Shown in pieces: positions 1 through 5,542 of a stretch of 5,673 nt of DNA (the first letter of the stretch is position 1; every line of letters begins with the position of its first letter). The DNA comes from Planctomycetaceae bacterium (GTDB lineage: Bacteria > Planctomycetota > Planctomycetia > Planctomycetales > Planctomycetaceae): positions 1 to 5,673 of the forward strand of contig JAESQE010000551.1 of assembly GCA_016765335.1 (NCBI GenBank), read 5' to 3'. The notes under the pieces are model-generated. The model was given only the letters and a program-made list of their open reading frames with translations. It was not told the origin of the DNA and searched no databases. Both the position numbers and the translations under genes were made by a program.

Positions 1-1
1 A

Positions 2-127
2 AAATTATTGGTCCTTTTCTTAATCGTTGCAACTTTATTTTCTTGTAAGAGAACTGAAAAACCTTGCTGCGCTATTGACGTGCCTTTTGAAGAACTGTTG
101 TCTGACATGAAATTTTTACCGCTATGA
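2..127 (+). CDS. C-terminal part of a small putative lipoprotein (5' end outside window)
   Basis: The reading frame is open from the left edge and ends at TGA 125-127, giving 41 visible residues. The first 14 are almost all hydrophobic (KLLVLFLIVATLFS) and are followed by Cys15 and the basic residues KR, as in a type II signal peptide with a lipobox-like LFSC. Phe at the -2 position is not typical of a lipobox. The remaining 26 residues include a Cys-Cys pair (22-23) and an acidic stretch (FEELLSD). Since only the extreme N-terminus of a signal peptide seems missing, the whole protein is probably only about 42-50 residues: a small exported lipoprotein or leader-like peptide of unknown role. 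I do not recognise a family. It converges on the ATPase gene, with 57 bases between the two stops and no convincing terminator hairpin there. The start codon is not visible, so the call rests on signal-peptide character alone. Confidence 0.5.
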   Translation, partial: KLLVLFLIVATLFSCKRTEKPCCAIDVPFEELLSDMKFLPL

Positions 128-184
128 GGTCTTAATGAGTAAAAGCGAATAGTGTGCAGTGTAGAAACTGTAACCGAAACGATA

Positions 185-1081
185 TCAACTGAGCAATTGC
201 AGTCCCTGTTCGTCAATTTCAAAAGGGACAATCGATTCTTCACAGGCACTGCCACGATGCTTGGCAACATACATGGCTCGTCCCATTTTCATGCCTTCTC
301 GGATTTTTCCCATCAGAATAATTGTGTTCGCATTCGAGAGAATATCGCCGGAATCGAGCGGTCTGGAGATTAAATCTTCCAGCATCGTTTCTTTGGTGGT
401 GCATAACACGAGGCAGCCGAGATGTTCGTGATTGTAATGATGCTTTTTGACTTGCTCTTCGTATTTACGGTATTGAACACGCAGCAGGTCTCGCGCGACC
501 CAGTCTGCGTCCTTTTTCAATATTTGATGATACAGGTATTCGAACATATCAAACTGGAACGATTCCGATGGTTTATCAGTCGGTTCCAAACCATCAATGA
601 TGCATCGCCTGGCACCGTGGATGAAGTTGCCGTAGAAAAAGCGAATCGTGACATCCAACTTACGAGTTAACTCGGTTTGCCATTCGCGGTATTCGTCTGT
701 ATCGAGATCGCCTCGGGTGACGCGTTTCCCCGTTTTTTCAAAGGGATGCACGATGTCGAAACGGCTGTGCTGCCGATCCCAAAGCCATTCGGGATCTTTC
801 AACCGTTCAATCGGCATCGGCTTCAGTGACCAGTTCGCTAAACGATTTGCGTAATCAAAGTGATTTTGCGAATCGCCTCGGGATGTCATGTCGAAAAAGA
901 AGCCAGGCTCGCCTTCCTGTGTTTTTCCTGCGTTTGCAAACTGAATGCCCAGTTGTGATTTTCCGATGCCGGTCGCTCCTAAAACGACAGTCATCTTCCC
1001 GGGAAGTAGTCCTCCGTTGAGGAGTTCGTCCAACCTGGGAATACCGGTCGAAAGTCGCGGGGTCGGTGTTTGATTCGACAT
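185..1081 (-). CDS. KaiC/RecA-like P-loop ATPase, single domain
   Basis: The 298-residue protein opens with a KaiC-type start: [18 protein letters not shown] (residues 11-28), then a beta strand and the Walker A motif GATGIGKS (35-42, with Lys41 and Ser42). A Walker B-like strand RRCIIDG lies at 158-164 with Asp163. The C-terminal part, [10 protein letters not shown] (251-260) followed by [19 protein letters not shown] (272-290), matches the last strands and the K-x-RGS motif of KaiC-family domains. It should therefore bind ATP and possibly form hexamers like KaiC or RadA. KaiC domains usually have two glutamates just after Walker A; here the equivalent strand reads [10 protein letters not shown] (61-70), so the usual catalytic pair is absent. 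Residues about 75-155 form a charged insert, making it longer than one typical KaiC domain (about 230). Start ATG at 1081 is backed by AGAGGT four bases upstream. No kaiA or kaiB is seen, so a clock role is not implied; the substrate and partner are unknown. Confidence 0.85.
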   Translation of the reverse strand: MSNQTPTPRLSTGIPRLDELLNGGLLPGKMTVVLGATGIGKSQLGIQFANAGKTQEGEPGFFFDMTSRGDSQNHFDYANRLANWSLKPMPIERLKDPEWLWDRQHSRFDIVHPFEKTGKRVTRGDLDTDEYREWQTELTRKLDVTIRFFYGNFIHGARRCIIDGLEPTDKPSESFQFDMFEYLYHQILKKDADWVARDLLRVQYRKYEEQVKKHHYNHEHLGCLVLCTTKETMLEDLISRPLDSGDILSNANTIILMGKIREGMKMGRAMYVAKHRGSACEESIVPFEIDEQGLQLLS

Positions 1082-1085
1082 GAAT

Positions 1086-1091
1086 ACCTCT
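1086..1091 (-). promoter_or_regulatory. Ribosome binding site of the KaiC-like gene
   Basis: Read on the minus strand, AGAGGT lies four bases before ATG 1081. It is the clearest Shine-Dalgarno-like site in the window and supports this start over internal ones. The N-terminal KaiC motif begins only ten residues later, which also fits. Confidence 0.6.
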
Positions 1092-1122
1092 GATATGTTC
1101 CCAAGGATGCTCTACGCTACTG

Positions 1123-1162
1123 ATTTGATTTACGTTTTATAGCATTAATCAAATAGTTGTAA
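1123..1162 (-). promoter_or_regulatory. Candidate promoter of the KaiC-like gene with an inverted repeat around the -10 box
   Basis: On the minus strand, TATAAA (1136-1141) resembles a -10 box and TTACAA (1157-1162) a -35 box with a short 15-base spacer. A start of transcription near 1129 would leave a leader of about 48 bases. ATTTGATT (1123-1130) and AATCAAAT (1147-1154) form a perfect 8-bp inverted repeat with a 16-base gap that encloses the -10 box. This arrangement is what a repressor operator would look like, but AT-rich DNA can give such repeats by chance. Confidence 0.35.
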
Positions 1163-1315
1163 CGCAAGTTTCGTGATTGATGAAGTCACAACGAGAATAT
1201 GTATTCTCTGGAGAAAGTATAATCCTAGCAATACGATTCCCCAAACATGATGGATTTGCTGGCGTTTTACTTGTTCGTTGAGAGCTGAGGAACTGCTTTT
1301 TGTTGCAACGCAACC

Positions 1316-1331
1316 CAGCCAAAATTGGCTG
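1316..1331. repeat. 16-bp inverted repeat (CAGCCAA/TTGGCTG)
   Basis: Two perfect 7-bp arms are separated by two bases. The centre is too tight for a good RNA hairpin, so it is better viewed as a DNA palindrome or part of a dispersed repeat. It sits 69 bases from the GC-rich hairpin at 1400-1427, and both may belong to one repeat module. Confidence 0.4.
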
Positions 1332-1399
1332 CCCACCCGCCGAATGTTATTCATTTCCAATTCACAAGAGGTGCCACTGCCTGTGCGTCAGTTGCATTT

Positions 1400-1431
1400 G
1401 CCGGAACTTCGCTTTGCTTGTTCCGGCCTAC
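1400..1431 (-). repeat. GTAGG-headed GC-rich hairpin, probable dispersed intergenic repeat
   Basis: GCCGGAAC (1400-1407) and GTTCCGGC (1420-1427) form a perfect 8-bp stem with a 12-base loop. Read on the minus strand, the stem is preceded by GTAGG (1427-1431, overlapping the stem by one base). A second GTAGG-headed hairpin occurs at 5503-5523. From memory, GTAGGCCGGAAC-type hairpins are scattered between genes in planctomycete genomes; this cannot be verified here. There is no T-run, so it is not a standard terminator. Confidence 0.5.
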
Positions 1432-1531
1432 GGGTCTGGCGTTTGTGCTTTAGCATGTCTGAATAGTTAATCGGCGGCTATCGCTTTGCCACTCACTTTT
1501 ATTGTTCATTGGCACATAAGAGCCAAAGCAA

Positions 1532-3019
1532 TCAGTACGCTTCGCGTGCAGCGGAGGTATCTCCGGGGAGATGGGTTGCGATGCCTGATTGTCGAGCAGG
1601 ATTGATGACCGTGTGCTCATCTCCCAAATGCTCTTCACTGGTGATGCCTGCTAGTGAAGCAGCGACATTCGCCGGAATCCGTTGAAGGAAATGTTTCTTC
1701 TTCGGATCAGCCAGGCGGTAAGAGGCCTGGTTGGTTCTTTTGGCAATTAAATCCTCGAAATTGAATTCAATTTTTTGAACTCGTGCAAAGGGAGCTAATG
1801 CAGCTGCTAATTTTTCTCCCGTTTGGTAGCGATTCTGAGGATCTTTTTCCATACAGCGATGCACAATATCAGCAATTTCTTGTGGGACCGCAGGGTTTAA
1901 CGCAGTAATACTGGGAGGCTTCACTTTCCTGTGGGACTGGATTTTTTTGCTGTTGCTTTCTGCGGGGAAGGGCAGCTTGCCAGTCAAGGATAAATACAGA
2001 GCGCATCCCAATCCATAAATATCAGCTCGACCATCGACCTGGTAACTATCGAAAGATTGCTCCGGTGCGATGTAGTCAGCTGTGCCCAGACAATCCTTTC
2101 CCATTTGTGAAGCGAGTTCAGCTTCAATGGGATCGTTCCCTAGAAAAATCAGCCCGAAATCACAAATCTTTACCAGCCCGTTTGGCCCAATAAGCAAATT
2201 TGAGGGCTTGATATCACGATGAACCGAGCCAGCTTGATGGATATGATTCAGCCCCTTAGCGGTCTGAAGGCCAATGCTGCAAACAAACGCAGGATCTAGA
2301 GAACCCTCGCGTTGAATTAACTCTTGAAGATCCATCGAGACGAAAAGTTCTAAAAGCAAATACTCGACATCGCTACGATGCTGATGATCCAGAACGTTGA
2401 TAATATTCGGGTGCTTCAGTCGGCCTTTTGCTCCGGCTTCTGCTTCAAGAAGGAACCGCGTCCGTAGCTCTTGTTGATCGACACTCGGATGATTCGCACG
2501 TCGCATCAATACCTTCAGTGCGAACTTCTGCATCGTCCGGGGATCTTCTACTGCATACAGCCAACCCATTCCGCCGGTGCCGAGAATGCCAAGCACTCGG
2601 TAATCATCAATGAAAAATCCCTGTCGTGATTCATCTTTCACTGTTGTTGTAAATTGGAATGTGAATGAACCAATTTTTACTTGGTCTCCATGATGCAGGC
2701 GGGTGCTACGGATTTTCTTTCCGTTGACTTTGGTGCCAATACGGGAACGCAAATCCCAAATTCGAAACCCTCGCCCGTCTAATGTAATCACGCAATGTGA
2801 AGGCTCGACTTGCGAAGAGATTAACTGAAGATTGCACGTTTCATGAGAACCAATCAGAGTTGTCGTCCGAAGAACATTCTTTCTGACGATCTCCCCTCGG
2901 GAACTTTCGTGCACTAAGAAAGCAGATTTCTGAGCCAACGCTTGGCTTTCCGGTGCAGATGGGATTTCGTAGTCTGTTTGGTCGTTCACCAATCCGTGGC
3001 CCCGTAATAAAAGAATCAA
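1532..3019 (-). CDS. FHA domain plus Hanks-type serine/threonine protein kinase (soluble)
   Basis: The N-terminal FHA domain (about 33-124) shows [12 protein letters not shown] (55-66), PSH (73-75), VNG (98-100) and HGDQVKIG (110-117). The position after IG, usually Arg, is Ser58. The kinase domain (about 138-412) has the glycine loop GILGTGGMG (144-152), Lys169 in ALKV, the helix-C Glu192, HRDIKPSN (267-274) with catalytic Asp269, DFG (287-289), GTADYIAPE (312-320), Asp333 and Arg397, so all catalytic residues are present. It should phosphorylate Ser/Thr on proteins and may bind phosphothreonine, possibly its own. The tail (413-495) has no membrane segment, unlike many PknB-type receptors, so the enzyme is likely cytoplasmic. 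The start given is TTG; there is no ATG before residue 151, well inside the kinase domain, and no clear Shine-Dalgarno site. TTG10 or GTG11 (2992 or 2989) are alternatives that also keep the FHA domain. The kinase identity is certain; its substrate is unknown. Confidence 0.93.
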   Translation of the reverse strand: MILLLRGHGLVNDQTDYEIPSAPESQALAQKSAFLVHESSRGEIVRKNVLRTTTLIGSHETCNLQLISSQVEPSHCVITLDGRGFRIWDLRSRIGTKVNGKKIRSTRLHHGDQVKIGSFTFQFTTTVKDESRQGFFIDDYRVLGILGTGGMGWLYAVEDPRTMQKFALKVLMRRANHPSVDQQELRTRFLLEAEAGAKGRLKHPNIINVLDHQHRSDVEYLLLELFVSMDLQELIQREGSLDPAFVCSIGLQTAKGLNHIHQAGSVHRDIKPSNLLIGPNGLVKICDFGLIFLGNDPIEAELASQMGKDCLGTADYIAPEQSFDSYQVDGRADIYGLGCALYLSLTGKLPFPAESNSKKIQSHRKVKPPSITALNPAVPQEIADIVHRCMEKDPQNRYQTGEKLAAALAPFARVQKIEFNFEDLIAKRTNQASYRLADPKKKHFLQRIPANVAASLAGITSEEHLGDEHTVINPARQSGIATHLPGDTSAAREAY

Positions 3020-3130
3020 TTCTGGAACAGGTGACTTCGGTAGAAAGTCGTTTGTCTGACCTGAATAGCTGACGTTTTACATTTTTTAATGAAGCATTTG
3101 TACGTGCAAGAAACTGCATGACTTTTATGA

Positions 3131-3160
3131 ATGATACCTTATGATAGCTCACTTCATCAA
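3131..3160 (-). promoter_or_regulatory. Candidate promoter of the FHA-kinase gene
   Basis: On the minus strand TTGATG (3155-3160) and TATCAT (3131-3136) match -35 and -10 boxes at four and five of six bases, with an 18-base spacer. A transcript starting near 3124 would have a leader of about 105 bases to TTG 3019 and would contain the ATG-TAA at 3077-3082. A second TATCAT copy (3141-3146) lies inside the spacer. Confidence 0.35.
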
Positions 3161-3724
3161 TCAATTTTTATGCGAAACACTTAAAAAAACGAATGTTATC
3201 TGGGTTGCCATGAAATCCCGTTAACGCTTGAACAATCAGAAAAAAGTCGGCTGGAAGTTGATTTCAGTCTGTTGATATCGTTTAATAAACGGGCTTCAGA
3301 GATGAATTTCGTTTTGAAGGTCTTCAGAACTCATCTTTTTGAATCACTTCTGGTTGTTGAATCTATTTTCTGAGTATCTCCCATTCAGGGGGCGTGGGCA
3401 GCATCAAATTAATTCTCGTGATTTTGGCAATTTCAGTACGCAGTGTTAATTATTCCGTTTATACTGCTTATACTTTGTGGGAGCCTTTTCAAGAATATCC
3501 CTGTTGGGAATGTCTCACCTGTTACAGCGACAAAGTGAAATGGGATCGAGTTTTCGGCGTCGATTATCGATGCTAGATCTATAAATTGTCTTTTGTGTTG
3601 AGGTAGAACTTATTTGTTCGCTCTCAAACCTTGGATTAAACACAGATCTCAATAATTAAACATTTATCGAAATTCGCTATCTTCAGAAGTGAAGATTTGC
3701 GAGTGTTCGTGAAATATATTTTAT
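3161..3724. other. Long AT-rich intergenic region between divergent genes
   Basis: No gene is convincing here. A 60-codon frame at 3394-3576 (+) has a hydrophobic start and a CxxCxxC motif, but its GTG lies only one base from the nearest AGGGGG, so it is not called. The region carries several short palindromes: CGTTAACG (3219-3226), CGTTTA-A-TAAACG (3279-3291), TTCAGAGATGAA (3295-3306) and the 18-bp ATCTTCA-GAAG-TGAAGAT (3679-3696). This suggests a regulatory stretch for the downstream 511-aa gene, or an untranslated RNA, rather than a protein. Confidence 0.4.
3679..3696. promoter_or_regulatory. Operator-like palindrome ATCTTCA-N4-TGAAGAT
   Basis: Perfect 7-bp arms with a GAAG centre. A related copy, TTCA-GAGA-TGAA, lies at 3295-3306, and a half-match TTCAGAACTCAT at 3323-3334. 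TTGCGA (3697-3702), a possible -35 box for the 511-aa gene, follows directly, but no -10 box at a good distance is clear (TTTTAT 3719-3724 is the best). It could be a DNA-binding site or a small RNA hairpin. Confidence 0.3.
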
Positions 3725-3777
3725 GAGACAGACTCTCTGTACAAAATTTAATTAGCTACAGAGTCGGTGTCTCTTTT
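3725..3777 (+). terminator. Imperfect hairpin with T-run upstream of the 511-aa gene
   Basis: The left arm (3725-3741) and right arm (3757-3773) pair in three blocks: GAGACA with TGTCTC, GACT with AGTC, and CTGTA with TACAG. There is a two-base bulge on each side. The right arm runs into TTTT (3774-3777). It lies 63 bases before ATG 3840, so it may stop upstream transcription or act as a leader attenuator of the 511-aa gene. The short T-run and bulges make it weaker than the terminator at 5408. Confidence 0.4.
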
Positions 3778-3778
3778 C

Positions 3779-3796
3779 GAAACGGTTAAACGTTTC
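3779..3796. promoter_or_regulatory. Inverted repeat GAAACG-N6-CGTTTC before the 511-aa gene
   Basis: Perfect 6-bp arms around GTTAAA, directly after the T-run of the preceding hairpin and 43 bases before the start codon. It shares the TAAACG core with the palindrome at 3279-3291. It could be an operator or a second leader hairpin; the sequence does not decide. Confidence 0.3.
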
Positions 3797-3839
3797 CCCG
3801 GCTTTTTCCACAGACTGTTATTAGAACTGGTAGGGTGCC

Positions 3840-5375
3840 ATGGCGGCTTCAACAGGAAGAGTTACAGGCGTTCATATTTGGTTGTTCTTTTTCGGAACAG
3901 CTTGGGCTGTATTCACTGGGATGTGGTACATGCAACTTCGTGAACGCGAAGAACTGGTAGCCAGCAAAGTGGCTGCCGAGAAAATAGCTGCTACCAGTAC
4001 AACAGCTCTCAAAAGCCGCCTCGAAGAGCTTGAATCTTTGCTGTCAATGATTGGGCATGAGTTTGACCTCGGTCAAATTGGTGTTGGAGAACCCGGCAAT
4101 AAAACCAAAGTGATCGGTGCTATGCAGCACGACATCGACACCTATGGCGGGGATGTTGCTCAGCCTAACTACTCGACAACAATTGTGTCGCTTCGAAACG
4201 AACTCGATAACGTCGCAACAAAACGAGATCAGGTTCAAGGCGAACTCGCTCAAATGCAAAACGAGTACCGCTTACTTCAGGAGCAGAATGAAACCCGGGT
4301 ACAGGGCTTCGAAAAGGCTACGGACATGGCAAGCAGTGACTTGCAGGATCGGATTAGAACCTCTGAGGAAACCATTGCTGAAAAAGACAGTGAGCTTACC
4401 GAAACACGTGCCAATTTAGCAGAAGTTCAGCTCGAAAAAGAGCAAGAACAAGAAGCGTTTGCTCAACAATTAAAAAGCATGCAGAGTGACATTGTTAAGC
4501 TGAATGCCATCCGGACCCGTCTTCAAGAGCGGCTTGATGAGATTGAACATATCAGCTTCGAACGCCCAGATGGAACCATCGTTAATGTAAACAATTCAAC
4601 ACAACTTGTCTGGCTGAATATTGGATCTCGTGACAATCTGAAAGCACAGACGACCTTTAGTGTTTACGATAAAAACAACAAAGGGGTCGGAAGAACAAGC
4701 GAAGATATCAAAGCTCAGATTGAAGTGGTTAAGGTTTGGCCAGGTCGGGCAGAAGCACGAATTCTTAAAGCAGATATTTACCGTCCGATTACTCCAGGAG
4801 ATGTCATTTATTCTCCATTGTGGGAAGCCGGTCGTACTTTCAGCTTCTCGTTTGTTGGCTTTATCGATTTGGATGGAGATGGCATTTATGATCGAGATTT
4901 GCTGCACGACTTAGTGACAGCCAATGGTGCTGAAATTGATAATGAAGTTGGCGATGATGGCGAATGGATTATTCATCGTGGCATCAACGTCAACACAAAG
5001 TTTCTCGTTGTCGGAGAAATCCCCGATCCGTCAACAACAGAACGTGATGACGAAAAAGAACGATTCGAAAAAATCACCACGAAAAACTTGGAACTGACCA
5101 ACGAAGCTCGTCTTCAGGGAACACGCAAAGTCAACTTGAACGATTTCCTGGCATATATCGGATATAAGTCTCAAAGAAGACTTTATATCCCTGGTTTGAG
5201 CAACAAAGGCTTTGTCCTCAAACAAGGAGCTCGAAGTACTGGTGTCAATGACACGATTGGAAGACGAAATTCAACCGGAAAAGTTTCTGAAATTTTCAAT
5301 AAAAAGCGAACCGGTCAGAAAACCTCAACAGGAAAAGTCAGCGGCGCCTACAGTGCAGGCGGGGCTGGCAAATAA
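3840..5375 (+). CDS. Membrane-anchored coiled-coil protein with beta domain, possible BRCT-like domain and basic repeat tail
   Basis: The 511-residue product has a single membrane segment near the N-terminus (about 11-31, rich in W and F) without a cleavage site, so it is probably anchored in the inner membrane. Heptad-like charged helices follow (about 32-70 and 112-238), split by a glycine-rich linker (71-111). Residues about 240-328 look like a small beta domain (VWLNIGSRDNL ... ITPGDVIYS). This gives an MreC-like order of membrane segment, coiled coil and beta domain, but the MreC family is not recognised. Residues 334-393 (FSFSFVGFIDLDGDG ... TKFLVVGE) resemble a BRCT-type fold by pattern, with a calcium-loop-like DLDGDGIYD at 343-351. 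The tail (about 461-511) is basic and low in complexity and repeats STGKVS at 478-483 and 496-501. ATG 3840 is chosen because the membrane segment follows at once; AGGG (3832-3835) is a weak ribosome site. The role is unknown; a scaffold or envelope-linked structural part is an inference. Confidence 0.85.
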   Translation: MAASTGRVTGVHIWLFFFGTAWAVFTGMWYMQLREREELVASKVAAEKIAATSTTALKSRLEELESLLSMIGHEFDLGQIGVGEPGNKTKVIGAMQHDIDTYGGDVAQPNYSTTIVSLRNELDNVATKRDQVQGELAQMQNEYRLLQEQNETRVQGFEKATDMASSDLQDRIRTSEETIAEKDSELTETRANLAEVQLEKEQEQEAFAQQLKSMQSDIVKLNAIRTRLQERLDEIEHISFERPDGTIVNVNNSTQLVWLNIGSRDNLKAQTTFSVYDKNNKGVGRTSEDIKAQIEVVKVWPGRAEARILKADIYRPITPGDVIYSPLWEAGRTFSFSFVGFIDLDGDGIYDRDLLHDLVTANGAEIDNEVGDDGEWIIHRGINVNTKFLVVGEIPDPSTTERDDEKERFEKITTKNLELTNEARLQGTRKVNLNDFLAYIGYKSQRRLYIPGLSNKGFVLKQGARSTGVNDTIGRRNSTGKVSEIFNKKRTGQKTSTGKVSGAYSAGGAGK

Positions 5376-5377
5376 CT

Positions 5378-5392
5378 CTCAGAAATTCTGAG
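5378..5392. repeat. 15-bp palindrome CTCAGAA-A-TTCTGAG after the stop codon
   Basis: Perfect 7-bp arms with one central base, two bases past the stop of the 511-aa gene and 15 bases before the main terminator stem. No T-run follows. It could help transcript 3'-end stability or be a protein-binding site. Confidence 0.35.
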
Positions 5393-5407
5393 TGAATTTG
5401 AATTGAT

Positions 5408-5442
5408 AAAGAGGAGACAGATTATCTGTCTCCTCTTTTTTT
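5408..5442 (+). terminator. Strong intrinsic terminator of the 511-aa gene
   Basis: A perfect 13-bp stem (5408-5420 with 5426-5438) with the loop ATTAT is followed by a T-run (5436-5442, partly in the stem). The stem core GAGGAGACAG is GC-rich enough to be stable. It lies 33 bases past the stop and marks the end of the plus-strand unit. On the opposite strand only three T's follow the stem, so it acts mainly on the plus strand. Confidence 0.88.
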
Positions 5443-5460
5443 ATGAAGTGGGCTAAGATC

Positions 5461-5493
5461 CCTGCTCTGCTTTCAATAAACAATCAGAGCAGG
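5461..5493. repeat. 9-bp inverted repeat CCTGCTCTG / CAGAGCAGG
   Basis: Perfect arms (5461-5469 and 5485-5493) enclose a 15-base AT-rich loop. No T-run lies on either side, so a terminator is unlikely. It lies between the gene terminator and the repeat plus transposase relic, and could be part of the same insertion-derived segment. Confidence 0.4.
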
Positions 5494-5502
5494 ATTCCAA
5501 AA

Positions 5503-5542
5503 GTAGGATGCGGTGCTTGCACCCATCACCGTGCGCATGTCG
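5503..5542 (+). repeat. GTAGG-headed repeat with GGTGC-TT-GCACC hairpin
   Basis: GTAGG (5503-5507) is followed by GGTGC and GCACC (5512-5523) around two bases, then by CACC and a GTGCGCAT stretch (5527-5538) that can pair with ATGCGGTG (5508-5515). The order GTAGG then GC-rich palindrome is shared with the hairpin at 1400-1431, which lies on the other strand. From memory, such GTAGG(G/A)TGCG...GCACCC modules recur between genes in planctomycetes. The exact limits are not certain. Confidence 0.45.

Larger units (their letters stand above)
1164..1531. other. Intergenic spacer with palindromes, no convincing gene
   Basis: This part of the 450-bp gap between the kinase stop and the ATPase start shows no protein with recognisable motifs in any frame. 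It holds a GC-rich hairpin (1400-1427), a 16-bp palindrome (1316-1331), the 8-bp palindrome GTTGCAAC (1302-1309), and a weak 5-bp stem (TTGGC 1509-1513 with GCCAA 1522-1526) just past the kinase stop. None is followed on the minus strand by a T-run, so no intrinsic terminator for the kinase gene is visible. The mixture of GC-rich palindromic pieces in AT-rich DNA suggests remnants of dispersed repeats. Confidence 0.5.

Noticed and set aside
1145..1360. 71-codon minus-strand frame with a hydrophobic stretch
   Set aside because: It starts with TTG, lacks a ribosome site, overlaps the promoter candidate and palindromes of the spacer, and shows no recognisable motif.
1450..1638. 62-codon minus-strand frame overlapping the kinase 3' end
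   Set aside because: Most of it is an alternative frame of the kinase tail, and its remainder has no recognisable protein features.
185..3019. KaiC-like ATPase and kinase as one operon or a Kai-type clock
   Set aside because: A 450-bp gap with a separate promoter candidate lies between them, and no kaiA or kaiB is present. The shared strand alone is not enough.
2841..3164. 107-codon minus-strand frame starting upstream of the kinase and overlapping its FHA domain in another frame
   Set aside because: Its sequence has no domain character, and the FHA frame is clearly the coding one where they overlap. I also considered it as a frameshifted kinase N-terminus, but the FHA frame is already open upstream.
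4044..4907. Several frames of 70-103 codons inside the 511-aa gene on both strands
   Set aside because: All are shadows of a long frame with strong coiled-coil and membrane-protein character.
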